NCBI GenBank assembly: GCA_949287095.1
Contig: CASEFA010000002.1
Coordinates: 82,623 to 146,622, forward strand
Source: an uncultured Bacillota bacterium
GTDB taxonomy: Bacteria; Bacillota; Clostridia; Peptostreptococcales; Anaerovoracaceae
Length of the DNA stretch: 64,000 bases
Reading direction: 5' to 3'
Below the pieces are notes generated by a model that saw nothing but the letters and a program-made list of their open reading frames with translations, did no database searches and was not told where the DNA came from. Positions 25,210-33,670 of the stretch are shown here, in pieces (position 1 is the stretch's first letter; the number at the start of each line of letters is the position of its first letter). The position numbers and the translations under genes were made by a program.

Positions 25210-26778
25210 ATGTGGAAATGGAACAGAAGAGAAATTAAAAGCGAGGGAAAGAAGTCCCTGAGGAAGAATTACTGGCGCATAGTGGGAGTAATGATCCTTG
25301 TAACCCTGCTGACTACGGGACTTAACTTCCGTACTCCGAAAACGGAGATAGCCGGAATCAACAGCGGAAGACTTTACACCAACTCCAACGCCAACATAAT
25401 AAACGACTGGTATAACAGTATCGAGACGGCGGCGGAGGGAACGGACGAGGCAGAGGTCCTCACCTTCCTGGGAGACCACTATACGCCGAAGAAGGGCGTG
25501 CTGGCGCAGGTGTACAATACCATCACCGCCGACAGGTCGGTGCTTTACGGAACGCTTAATTCCGTAAACGATATGGTCTTCAAGGACAAGTTCGGCGAAG
25601 GTATCGTAATAATGGTCGGAGTGTTCCTGTCGGCATTCTTTGGCGTGTTTATAGTGAACGTCATTCAGGTGGGACACTGCCGCTTCATAATGGAGAACAA
25701 GCGGTACGGAGAAGTTAAATTCGACAGGGTTTTCTTCCCGTGGCGGGCAAAGAAGGGCGCAAGGATCGGCCTCATAATGCTGAAGAAGTCAGTATTTCAG
25801 TTTCTGTGGGATCTGACCGTAATAGGAGGCTTCATAAAGGTCTACTCGTACAAGATGATTCCGTATATCCTTGCGGAAAATCCCGAGATAAACCACAGAG
25901 ACGTCTTCAGGCTGTCGAAGAAGATGATGAAAGGCTACAAGTGGAAGGCCTTTGTCCTGGATCTTTCGTATATCGGATGGTACGCTCTAAACCTTTTAGT
26001 GCCCCTAGGCATTCTCAAATGGGTATGGATCACGCCGTACATGGATACGGTATACGGAGAGATGTACTATCAGCTGAGGGCTAAGGCAAAGGCTGACGGG
26101 CTGGAGCTTGCGGAGCTTCTGGGAGACGAATATCTGTATCCCGAGACTACGGACCTTGACGACTATCCGGTTGAAAAGAATCCTCTCTACAACGAAAGAG
26201 GCAGGAACTGGATAAAGATAGACTACCACAGGAATTACACGGTAACGTCTCTCATACTCATGTTCTTCGTCTTCTCGCTCATCGGATGGTGCTGGGAGGT
26301 ATCTCTCCACCTGTTCAACGACGGTGTGTTCGTAAACAGAGGGTTCTTTCACGGGCCGTGGCTTCCGATTTACGGAAGCGGCGGTGTGCTGATTCTGGTG
26401 CTTTTAAGGAGGTTTGCCGACAGGCCGGCGCTCATGTTCGTGCTTACGGTAATCCTCTGCGGAGTGGTGGAATACAGCGTGGCCACATTCCTGTGGGAGA
26501 CTCAGCATACGTACTGGTGGAACTACTCGGGCTACTTCCTCAACATTCAGGGAAGGGTCTGCGCCGAGGGGCTTCTCGTGTTCGGACTGGGCGGTCTCGC
26601 CTTTGTCTACGTGCTGGCGCCGCTCTTTGATGAGATATTTAAACGGATTCCGAAAAGGGCGGCGGTATCGGTTTGCTGCATACTTCTCGTCGCCTTCGGA
26701 GCGGATACGGTTTATTCACTGATTTCCCCTAATACGGGAGAAGGAATTACGGATTATACGGTAGAGGAAAGCAAATGA
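25210..26778 (+). CDS. membrane protein: DUF975-like half fused to a PF06541-like half
   Basis: A membrane protein of 522 residues. The first half (WKWNRREIKSEGKKSLRKNYW start) resembles DUF975 proteins. The second half, from about residue 340, matches the PF06541 family (annotated as putative ABC-transporter permease CmpB), with NRGFFHGPWLPIYGSGG and CGVVEYSVATFLWE. The same PF06541 signature recurs in the gene at 29533. No ATPase partner lies next to it, so calling it an ABC permease would be unsafe. The first possible ATG is at 25189, but GGGGG before the ATG at 25210 is the better ribosome site. It overlaps the next gene by four bases. Confidence 0.7.
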   Translation: MWKWNRREIKSEGKKSLRKNYWRIVGVMILVTLLTTGLNFRTPKTEIAGINSGRLYTNSNANIINDWYNSIETAAEGTDEAEVLTFLGDHYTPKKGVLAQVYNTITADRSVLYGTLNSVNDMVFKDKFGEGIVIMVGVFLSAFFGVFIVNVIQVGHCRFIMENKRYGEVKFDRVFFPWRAKKGARIGLIMLKKSVFQFLWDLTVIGGFIKVYSYKMIPYILAENPEINHRDVFRLSKKMMKGYKWKAFVLDLSYIGWYALNLLVPLGILKWVWITPYMDTVYGEMYYQLRAKAKADGLELAELLGDEYLYPETTDLDDYPVEKNPLYNERGRNWIKIDYHRNYTVTSLILMFFVFSLIGWCWEVSLHLFNDGVFVNRGFFHGPWLPIYGSGGVLILVLLRRFADRPALMFVLTVILCGVVEYSVATFLWETQHTYWWNYSGYFLNIQGRVCAEGLLVFGLGGLAFVYVLAPLFDEIFKRIPKRAAVSVCCILLVAFGADTVYSLISPNTGEGITDYTVEESK

Positions 26779-27191
26779 TAGTAATGGTTGTAGACGGTCA
26801 GGGAGGGCGTCTGGGCGCTTCTCTGACGGAAAAGATTAAAAAGGCGTGCCCGGAGGCGGAGGTTCTCGCCATAGGGACAAACAGCGCAGCGACGGCGGCC
26901 ATGCTCAAAGCGGGCGCTGACGAGGGAGCTACGGGAGAAAATCCGGTGAAGGTCGCTTCTACGAGGGCCGATGTTATTACGGGCCCTGTGGGAATCATTA
27001 TGGCGGACTCCCTTCTGGGAGAGGTTACGGCAAAGATGGCGGAAAGCATTACGGCTGCCGGGGCCAAAAAAGTTTTAATACCTATGAACAAGTGTAATAC
27101 TTTAATAGCGGGCACAAACGGAGAAACCGTTTCTGACCTTACGGAAGATGCGGTAAAGAAAATATGCCGCCTTGCTGCGGAGGAAAAGTAA
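26775..27191 (+). CDS. DUF3842 family protein
   Basis: A 138-residue cytosolic protein of the DUF3842 family, common in Clostridia and of unknown function. It has a Rossmann-like start MIVMVVDGQGGRLGASL and alternating strands and helices including AIGTNSAATAAMLKAGA and VLIPMNKCNTLIAG. The ATG overlaps the stop of the preceding gene (ATGA) and its own TAA overlaps the coaBC ATG by one base, so the three are likely co-translated. The glycine-rich start suggests nucleotide binding, which is inference. Confidence 0.85.
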   Translation: MIVMVVDGQGGRLGASLTEKIKKACPEAEVLAIGTNSAATAAMLKAGADEGATGENPVKVASTRADVITGPVGIIMADSLLGEVTAKMAESITAAGAKKVLIPMNKCNTLIAGTNGETVSDLTEDAVKKICRLAAEEK

Positions 27192-28378
27192 TGTTCGAAA
27201 ATAAGACTGTAGTAATAGGAATAGGCGGCGGTATTGCGGCGTATAAGACCGCATACCTTGCGAGCAGACTTGCAAAGACCGGGGCGGACGTTCACGTCAT
27301 AATGACGAAGAACGCCTGCAACTTCATAAACCCCATAACCTTTGAGACGTTAACCGGAAATAAGTGCCTGGTTGACACATTTGACAGAAATTTTGAGTTC
27401 AACGTGGAGCACGTGGCTCTCGCAAAGAGGGCGGACGTGTTCATCATAGCTCCGGCAACGGCCGACGTCATAGCGAAGACCGCCTGCGGAATTGCCGACG
27501 ACATGCTCACCACCACATTTCTTGCCGCAAAATGCGAGAAGATAGTGGCCCCGGCCATGAACACGGCAATGTACGAAAATCCGGTTACGCAGGACAATCT
27601 GGACAGGCTGAGAAGCTACGGAGTCAGGGTTCTGGAGCCGGCTGAAGGCTACCTTGCATGCGGAGACACGGGAAAGGGTAAGATGCCCGAGCCGGAAGAG
27701 CTCTTTGCCGCGGTGGAAAGGGCGGTGGCCAGGGAAAAGGATATGAAGGGCCTCAAGGTGATAGTTACAGCCGGGGCAACGAGAGAGTCCCTTGATCCAG
27801 TAAGATTCATCACCAATCACTCCAGCGGAAAAATGGGAGCGGCTCTCGCAAAGGAGTGCATGCTCAGGGGCGCGAACGTGGTTCTGGTAAAGGCCTTTAC
27901 CACAGCCAGGATGCCGGATTTTGTCAGAACGGAGAACGTCGAGAGTGCAGAGGATATGTTCAACGCGGTCAGAGCCGGTTTTGACGATGCCGACATAGTC
28001 ATAATGGCGGCGGCGGTTTCCGACTACACTCCGGATACCTTCTCGGACGAGAAGATAAAGAAAAGCGACGACGACATGTCCATAAGCCTTAAGAGAACAC
28101 AGGACATACTGAAATACATGGGGGAACATAAGACCCATCAGTTCCTCTGCGGTTTTTCCATGGAGACTCAGAATATGATAGAAAACTCCGTGAAGAAGCT
28201 GAAGAAGAAAAACGCCGACATGATAGTGGCAAACAACCTTAAGGACGCCGGCTCAGGTTTCGGAACCGACACTAACGCGGTAGTAATAATAACGAAGGAT
28301 AACGAAGAGGCTTTAAGCCTCATGACGAAGGAGGACGTGGCTCACGAAATCGTGAACAGAATCCTCGCTTTAAGGTAA
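27191..28378 (+). CDS. coaBC: bifunctional phosphopantothenoylcysteine synthetase/decarboxylase
   Basis: Two-domain enzyme of coenzyme A synthesis, 395 residues. The N-terminal CoaC flavoprotein half has GIGGGIAAYK, APATADVIAK (substrate clamp) and ACGDTGKGKMPE with the catalytic cysteine. The C-terminal CoaB half has VTAGATRESLDPVRFITNHSSGKMG split over the junction strand and ligates cysteine to phosphopantothenate. A longer frame begins at 27164, but the ATG at 27191 overlaps the DUF3842 stop and matches family starts. The pantothenate kinase gene coaX is elsewhere in this window (58.7 kb). Confidence 0.96.
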   Translation: MFENKTVVIGIGGGIAAYKTAYLASRLAKTGADVHVIMTKNACNFINPITFETLTGNKCLVDTFDRNFEFNVEHVALAKRADVFIIAPATADVIAKTACGIADDMLTTTFLAAKCEKIVAPAMNTAMYENPVTQDNLDRLRSYGVRVLEPAEGYLACGDTGKGKMPEPEELFAAVERAVAREKDMKGLKVIVTAGATRESLDPVRFITNHSSGKMGAALAKECMLRGANVVLVKAFTTARMPDFVRTENVESAEDMFNAVRAGFDDADIVIMAAAVSDYTPDTFSDEKIKKSDDDMSISLKRTQDILKYMGEHKTHQFLCGFSMETQNMIENSVKKLKKKNADMIVANNLKDAGSGFGTDTNAVVIITKDNEEALSLMTKEDVAHEIVNRILALR

Positions 28379-28394
28379 AAGGAACGGACGGCCC

Positions 28395-29285
28395 ATGGCG
28401 CACATTCTCATTCACTCTCTGGAGGACAGTCTCGTCCTTCTGCCCTTTCTCTTCGGAACCTATCTGGTAATAGAGATTCTGGAGACGGCGGCGGGAGAGC
28501 ATGCAAAAAAATTAATAACAGGAGCGGGGAAGGGAAGTGTGGCTGTGGGAGCTGCTCTGGGAGTGGTTCCTCAGTGCGGATTTTCCGCCGTGGCCGCAGG
28601 CTTTTACTCCAAGGGAATCATCGGAGCGGGAGCGCTCCTTGCGGTATTCATGTCTACTTCCGACGAGATGCTGCCCGTATTCGTGGCGGCAAAGGCTCCG
28701 GCGGCGACTATCTTTTCTATTCTGGCCGCAAAGTTGGTTATGGCGGTAATAAGCGGAACTCTGGCGGGACCGGTTCTGGACAGGGTGTGCAGGCGCAGAC
28801 CGGCAAAATCCTTTCACGCAGAAGATGGCGGCGACTGTCATGAAGGCCATGATCACGGTGAAAACGGATGCGGATGCGGACACCGCCACCGCGGGATAAT
28901 CGCCGATGCTGCGGCCCATACGGTCAAGGTCTTCGCCTTTATATTTGCGGTTACGCTGGTCCTGAATATCGTAATTCATACGGTGAGACAGGACGCTTTA
29001 GGTTCCGTCCTCGGCGATATACCTGTTCTCGGCGAAATCGTAGCCGGGCTCATCGGTCTCATACCGAACTGTGCGGCTTCCGTCATAATTTCTCAGCTTT
29101 ACCTTGACGGTGTAATAGGAGCGGGAGCAATGATGAGCGGGCTCTTAGTAAGTTCAGGCGCAGGTGTGCTGGTTCTGTTCGAAGAAAACAGAAGCCCCGG
29201 GTCAAACGCACTGATTCTGGCCGTTCTGTACGGCCTCGGAGTGGCGTGGGGTCTTCTCGTAGAAATAACAGGTGTAGTATTTTAA
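28395..29285 (+). CDS. PF11449-type metal or arsenic efflux membrane protein
   Basis: A 296-residue protein with about ten membrane segments, of the family annotated as putative 10-TM heavy-metal exporter or arsenic efflux protein (ArsP_2). Two internal repeats are visible: VPQCGFSAVAAGFYSKGIIGAG in the first half and IPNCAASVIISQLYLDGVIGAG in the second, each with a cysteine in a P-x-C motif. A cytoplasmic His/Cys-rich loop near residues 137-165 (HEGHDHGENGCGCGHRHRG) suggests metal binding. Mn, As or another ion cannot be decided. It follows coaBC by 16 bases within the lar-to-PF06541 gene run. Confidence 0.8.
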   Translation: MAHILIHSLEDSLVLLPFLFGTYLVIEILETAAGEHAKKLITGAGKGSVAVGAALGVVPQCGFSAVAAGFYSKGIIGAGALLAVFMSTSDEMLPVFVAAKAPAATIFSILAAKLVMAVISGTLAGPVLDRVCRRRPAKSFHAEDGGDCHEGHDHGENGCGCGHRHRGIIADAAAHTVKVFAFIFAVTLVLNIVIHTVRQDALGSVLGDIPVLGEIVAGLIGLIPNCAASVIISQLYLDGVIGAGAMMSGLLVSSGAGVLVLFEENRSPGSNALILAVLYGLGVAWGLLVEITGVVF

Positions 29286-29302
29286 CAGAGGGGGTATAAA
29301 TA

Positions 29303-29536
29303 ATGCAGTACTTTCTAAGTCATCTCATATACATAGTGATCGCGGCGGTAATAATCGGACTCATAGGGTTTCTGGCCGTATGGGCGGCGGACAAGAGCGC
29401 GGCTATGGACAGGGAAAATAAGAAAGACGATGAACTTAAAGGACTTGAGCAGCTTGAAAATATAAGCTGTGATATGGGCTGCTCCGGATGCGGATTATCC
29501 GGAAGCTGCGACAGGGAAGAGAGAAAAGAAAAATGA
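29303..29536 (+). CDS. small single-pass membrane protein with Cys-rich tail
   Basis: A 77-residue protein with one N-terminal membrane helix (about 5-27), a charged middle and a cysteine cluster near the C-terminus (CDMGCSGCGLSGSC). The plan resembles the FeoB-associated protein at 3502, but it stands after the PF11449 exporter. GGGGGT precedes the ATG, 18 bases after the exporter stop. The cysteines could bind a metal or the same ion as its neighbour; this is inference. Its stop overlaps the ATG of the next gene by four bases. Confidence 0.75.
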   Translation: MQYFLSHLIYIVIAAVIIGLIGFLAVWAADKSAAMDRENKKDDELKGLEQLENISCDMGCSGCGLSGSCDREERKEK

Positions 29537-30345
29537 CATTTGCACAGTGGGTATTGCTGTTTTACGCCTATTGCTTTATAGGCTGGATTTGGGAGACGTG
29601 TTACGTTTCGGTCAGAGCCGGAAAGTTCTGTAACAGGGGGTTTCTCCACGGGCCGTTTCTCCCTATATACGGCTCTGGAGCCATAGTGATTCTCTTAAGC
29701 ACCTTCGGGGTGAGAGAAAATCTCTGGCTGGTATACGTCATAGGCATGATAAGTTCGACGATTCTGGAGTATTTTACGGGCGATGCCATGCAGAGGCTGT
29801 TCGGTGTAAGATACTGGGATTATTCGAAGCACAGGTTCAACCTGAAGGGACACATATGTCTCGGGGTATCCCTGGGATGGGGACTGTTTTCCGTCCTTCT
29901 CGTAAGGTTCGTAAACCCGCCGGTGATGGATCTGGTTACGGCCCTTCCCTACAGGCTGACGGAAATACTGACTCACGGCCTCACCGTCGTACTGGCCGTA
30001 GACGCCACCGTATCCGTATACGAGGCTCTCGATCTTAAGAAGCTTCTTAAGGAAATGGCGGAAGGCAGCGAGACGATACAGAAAATCCAGCGCCGCGCAG
30101 ACTTTGTCTACGCCATGGCGGAGGACGACCTTAAGAGGCGCCGCCGGGAGCTGGACGAGAGGGTATCGGATGCAAAGGATAAGGCCGGCGCAGTTTTAGA
30201 GGAGCTTTCAAAACGTGGAGCTCTTGAAAACGCCAGGTTTGTAAAGATTTTAAAGCGTAATCCGGGAGCCGTTTCGGCAAAGCTTAAGGACGAGCTGGAG
30301 GAGCTTAAGCTGCAGCTTGATAATTACATGAAATACGGCGAATGA
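29533..30345 (+). CDS. PF06541-like membrane protein with coiled-coil tail
   Basis: A 270-residue protein. Residues about 1-150 contain five membrane segments and the PF06541 signature NRGFLHGPFLPIYGSG near residue 35 and SSTILEYFTGDAMQ near 80, as in the second half of the gene at 25210. Residues about 180-265 are charged and helical (repeated E, K, L) and likely coiled coil. A longer frame reaches back to 29488 but the ATG at 29533 overlaps the stop of the preceding gene. It closes the gene run that began at larE. The function is unknown; the permease name attached to the family is not supported by any neighbouring ATPase. Confidence 0.75.
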   Translation: MTFAQWVLLFYAYCFIGWIWETCYVSVRAGKFCNRGFLHGPFLPIYGSGAIVILLSTFGVRENLWLVYVIGMISSTILEYFTGDAMQRLFGVRYWDYSKHRFNLKGHICLGVSLGWGLFSVLLVRFVNPPVMDLVTALPYRLTEILTHGLTVVLAVDATVSVYEALDLKKLLKEMAEGSETIQKIQRRADFVYAMAEDDLKRRRRELDERVSDAKDKAGAVLEELSKRGALENARFVKILKRNPGAVSAKLKDELEELKLQLDNYMKYGE

Positions 30346-30384
30346 TTTATTTGTGTTGATTAGATGAAAATAAACGGGAAGGGT

Positions 30385-30452
30385 TTGTAAATTCCCTTTC
30401 AAAGTGATACAATAGTCCGTGTGTAACAGCCGGGAAGAGGTTTCCGGCTGTT
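30385..30452 (+). promoter_or_regulatory. promoter followed by a 5'-end stem-loop
   Basis: TTGTAA (30385-30390), 17 bases, TACAAT (30408-30413). AACAGCCGG (30425-30433) and CCGGCTGTT (30444-30452) form a nine-pair hairpin only a few bases after the expected transcription start, without a T run. It may protect the mRNA 5' end or mark an upstream terminator. Confidence 0.6.
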
Positions 30453-30488
30453 ATGTACGGATTAAATTATTTTTACAGGAAGGTAACC

Positions 30489-31601
30489 ATGAATAAGAAA
30501 ATTCTCATTACCGGCATCGCTGCTGTAGTTGTTCTGGCAGGCATTATTGCTTTAATACTTCTCTGGCCTAAGGAAAAGCCTTATGATTATGACCTGTCCA
30601 AATATGTAAAGGTTGCGGAATATAAAGGACTGGAATACACCGTTAACGAGGTGAGCGTGACTGACGAAGAGGTTGATTCGGAGATAGATTCCAGACTCCA
30701 GGCCGCTGCAACTACGGAAAATGTCACTGAAGGTACCGTCGAAGACGGAGACACCATCAATGTGGCGTATGTCGGAACCATTGACGGAGAAGCTTTTGAC
30801 GGCGGATCCACCGATTCTTCGGACATTACCATAGGAACTACTCAGATGATTGACGGATTTACCGACGGGCTCATAGGTCATGATGTGGGCGAGACGGTTA
30901 CGCTTAATCTCAAGTTCCCTGATGACTATCACAATGAGGAAGTCGCAGGTAAAGATGTGGTGTTTGAGGTTACCATTAATTCCAAGAGCATAGAAAACGT
31001 TCCAGAACTTGATGAAGATTTTGTCAGTGAGAACTCTGATGTCGACACTGTTGAAGAGTACAGACAGGTCGTGAAGGATGAACTTCTGGAGCAGAAGGAA
31101 AGCCAGGAGGATCTCAACACTAAAAAAGCCCTGTGGAATGAGATAGTTTCAGGCTCCGAGGTTATAGAATACCCGGAGAAGGAGCTGGACGAGGCAAAGA
31201 AAGCGGCGGATAACATAGAGTCCCAGTATAAATCTCAGGCTGAATCGTACGGCATGGAATGGGATGATTTTCTCACAGGTTATCTGGGAATGACACAGGA
31301 AGAGTTTGACGACAGCAAGGAACAGTATGCAAAGGATACGGTTCTTCAGGAAATGGTGATGTATTACATCGTCAGGGAGGAGAACATAGAAATATCAGAT
31401 AAGGAATATAAGGAATATCTTACCGATACACTTGAAAAAAGCGGTTACACGGAAGATACTTTTGAGCAGGCCTTCGGGCAGACCATAGAGGAATATGCAG
31501 ACGCCAACCAGTGGAAGGTAGGACTTCTTCTGGATAAAGTGCTGGACAAGGTTATGGAGTACGGCGTTAAGACCGAAGGTGACGAGAAAGAGGCTGAGTA
31601 G
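30489..31601 (+). CDS. membrane-anchored trigger-factor-like peptidyl-prolyl isomerase
   Basis: An extracytoplasmic folding factor of 370 residues. One N-terminal membrane segment (about 4-24; no lipobox cysteine) replaces the ribosome-binding domain of true trigger factor. A FKBP-type isomerase domain follows (GDTINVAYVGTIDGEAFDGG near 88 through VVFEVTINS near 160), then the helical trigger-factor C-terminal domain. It probably helps fold exported proteins at the outer face of the membrane. AGGAAGG sits before the ATG at 30489; an upstream in-frame ATG at 30453 falls just after the leader hairpin and lacks a ribosome site. Confidence 0.85.
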   Translation: MNKKILITGIAAVVVLAGIIALILLWPKEKPYDYDLSKYVKVAEYKGLEYTVNEVSVTDEEVDSEIDSRLQAAATTENVTEGTVEDGDTINVAYVGTIDGEAFDGGSTDSSDITIGTTQMIDGFTDGLIGHDVGETVTLNLKFPDDYHNEEVAGKDVVFEVTINSKSIENVPELDEDFVSENSDVDTVEEYRQVVKDELLEQKESQEDLNTKKALWNEIVSGSEVIEYPEKELDEAKKAADNIESQYKSQAESYGMEWDDFLTGYLGMTQEEFDDSKEQYAKDTVLQEMVMYYIVREENIEISDKEYKEYLTDTLEKSGYTEDTFEQAFGQTIEEYADANQWKVGLLLDKVLDKVMEYGVKTEGDEKEAE

Positions 31602-31616
31602 CGGATTGTGTTATTT

Positions 31617-31659
31617 GCAGGCGGACGGCCGCAGACTGGTGCGGTCAACCGCCTGTTTT
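31617..31659 (+). terminator. terminator after the trigger-factor-like gene
   Basis: CAGGCGG (31618-31624) pairs with CCGCCTG (31649-31655); an inner stem GGCCGCA/TGCGGTC extends it; TTTT follows. Confidence 0.8.
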
Positions 31660-31686
31660 AGTGTGGTAAACCATAGAGAAATATTG

Positions 31687-31692
31687 TATAAT
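31687..31692 (+). promoter_or_regulatory. -10 element of the nrdR promoter
   Basis: A consensus TATAAT about 58 bases before nrdR and just after the previous terminator. The -35 is not clear. Confidence 0.5.
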
Positions 31693-31749
31693 TAGCGCAG
31701 GCGTAATGCTTTACAGGCGTTTAACGTTTTTGGCAAAGGAGAATGTGAA

Positions 31750-32205
31750 ATGAAATGTCCCTACTGTGAAAACACAGATACGAAAGTGATAGATTCGAGA
31801 CCGACTGAGGACGGAAGAGCCATAAGAAGACGAAGAGAATGCGAACGGTGCGGCAGACGTTTCACCACATATGAGAAGGTTGAGGAATCCATAATTATGG
31901 TGGTGAAGAAAGACGGCAGAAGAGAGGCCTTCGACCGCAGCAAGATGATGAATGGAATAATCAAAGCCTGTGAGAAGCGACCTGTAGCCATGGACGATAT
32001 CGAGAAGATCGTCGGCGAAATTGAACGGGGTCTGAACAATCTAATGGAAAAAGAAGTCAAAAGCTCATTTATAGGCGAGCTGATTATGGACAAACTCAAG
32101 GATGTGGATCAGGTGGCATACGTAAGATTTGCATCGGTATACAGACAGTTCACTGATGTGAATACCTTCATCAGTGAAATAGAGAAACTTATGGGAAAGA
32201 AATAG
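31750..32205 (+). CDS. nrdR: transcriptional repressor NrdR
   Basis: A 151-residue repressor of ribonucleotide reductase genes. The N-terminal zinc ribbon (CPYC at 3-6 and CERCGRRF near 32) is followed by an ATP-cone domain that senses ATP/dATP ([16 protein letters not shown] near 50). Length and sequence are fully typical. AAAGGAG precedes the ATG. It opens a run with cmk and radC. No reductase genes lie in this window. Confidence 0.97.
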   Translation: MKCPYCENTDTKVIDSRPTEDGRAIRRRRECERCGRRFTTYEKVEESIIMVVKKDGRREAFDRSKMMNGIIKACEKRPVAMDDIEKIVGEIERGLNNLMEKEVKSSFIGELIMDKLKDVDQVAYVRFASVYRQFTDVNTFISEIEKLMGKK

Positions 32206-32236
32206 AAAACGAGGCTTTAGTGAGGGAGAACGGAAG

Positions 32237-32887
32237 ATGATAAGAATTGCAATTGACGGACCCAGCGGAGCGGGAAAGAGCACGGTGGCTAAAGCCGTGG
32301 CGGAAAGACTGGGAATCGATTATATAGACACGGGAGCCATGTACAGAGCTCTCGGATATAAGATGAAGCTGAAAAAGGTGGAGCCGGTGGAGGATGACAG
32401 GCTGGCGGAGCTTTTAAACAGCACCGAGATAGATTTCAGTGAAGGAAATATTTTTCTCGACGGAGAAATTGTAAATGACAGAATCCGCACGCCGGAGATA
32501 TCCATGGCCGCATCTGCGTGTTCGGCTCTCGCATCGGTAAGAAAAAAGCTGGTGGAGATTCAGCAGAGCATGGCGGGCAGAAAGAGCGTGGTTATGGACG
32601 GAAGAGACATAGGAACGGTGGTGCTTCCCGATGCCGAGCTTAAGTATTTCATAACCGCTTCGCCGGAAGAGCGGGCAGCGAGGAGATACAGAGAACTTAT
32701 AGCAAAGGGACAGGATGTAAGTTATGAGCGGATACTTTCAGAAACCTGCGAAAGAGATCATAACGACTCCACCAGAGAGGTCACACCTCTGCGCCGGGCA
32801 GACGATGCGGTTCTGCTGGATACGACCGATATGACGGCCGAAGAAGTTATAAACAGGATTTGCACAGACGCATGTAAAATGATATAA
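32237..32887 (+). CDS. cmk: cytidylate kinase
   Basis: Cytosolic (d)CMP kinase of 216 residues. Walker A GPSGAGKST is at residues 8-16, the TGAMYRALG segment near 33, and DGRDIGTVVLPDAELKYF near 119, all hallmarks of Cmk. GGGAGAACGG precedes the ATG. It lies 31 bases after nrdR, matching a theme of nucleotide supply. Confidence 0.96.
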   Translation: MIRIAIDGPSGAGKSTVAKAVAERLGIDYIDTGAMYRALGYKMKLKKVEPVEDDRLAELLNSTEIDFSEGNIFLDGEIVNDRIRTPEISMAASACSALASVRKKLVEIQQSMAGRKSVVMDGRDIGTVVLPDAELKYFITASPEERAARRYRELIAKGQDVSYERILSETCERDHNDSTREVTPLRRADDAVLLDTTDMTAEEVINRICTDACKMI

Positions 32888-32948
32888 TTAAGGGTAATAT
32901 TTCGTACTTTGATTTTTGCCGCTTAATGTCCCGGAAACGGAGGGATAT

Positions 32949-33629
32949 ATGCGGATAAAACTTTTACCTGAAGACGAACGCCCTGTGGAAAAAGCATTTT
33001 CCTGCGGCATGGAGAGCCTGTCCAATTCCGAACTGATAGCGCTTATACTCCGGACGGGAACCAGGAATACATCAGCCGTTCACCTGGCAGAAGAAATCCT
33101 GGCGGCGGCCGACGGAGGACTTAAGGGCCTGGGAAGCTTTTCTCCCGACGAGCTCATGAAGCTTAAAGGAATTGGAAAAGCCAAGGCGTGCGCACTGGCA
33201 GGCGCAGTTGAACTGGGAAAGCGTATTTCATCTGCAGGAGCGAGGTGCGCATTCACAGCGGAGTCCGCTGAAAGTGTTGCCGAAATGTTCATGGAGGAGC
33301 TCAGGTATAAGAAAAAGGAATATTTCAAGTGCCTGCTCGTCAATGCAAAGGGAAAGGTGCTGTTTTGCGATGATGTTTCCATAGGGGAACTTTCTGCTGC
33401 AGTAGTGCATCCCAGAGAGGTGTTTTCACAGGCAGTTAGAAAATCAGCTTCTGCCGTAATCTTCGTCCATAATCATCCAAGCGGAGACCCCAGTCCCAGC
33501 AGTGATGATATCAGGACTACGGAACGACTGGTAGAATCCGGTAAGATACTGGGAATCAGAGTGCTGGATCACATTATAATAGGTGACGGACATTATGTAA
33601 GCATGCGGGGCTCAGGGCTTATGGAATGA
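32949..33629 (+). CDS. radC: RadC family protein with JAB/MPN domain
   Basis: A 226-residue protein. An N-terminal helix-hairpin-helix region (LKGIGKAKACALAGAVELG near residue 73) is followed by a JAB metal domain with HNHPSGDPSPSSDD near residue 173, the HxHPSGDPxPS motif of RadC. The old link to DNA repair is doubtful and the true activity is unknown. An in-frame TTG at 32916 gives a longer version, but GGAGGG just before the ATG at 32949 supports the shorter start. It lies directly before the mre genes, as in many Firmicutes. Confidence 0.92.
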   Translation: MRIKLLPEDERPVEKAFSCGMESLSNSELIALILRTGTRNTSAVHLAEEILAAADGGLKGLGSFSPDELMKLKGIGKAKACALAGAVELGKRISSAGARCAFTAESAESVAEMFMEELRYKKKEYFKCLLVNAKGKVLFCDDVSIGELSAAVVHPREVFSQAVRKSASAVIFVHNHPSGDPSPSSDDIRTTERLVESGKILGIRVLDHIIIGDGHYVSMRGSGLME

Positions 33630-33670
33630 GACCCCACAGGAAATCTGACGATAATTCGGAGGTAGTATAG

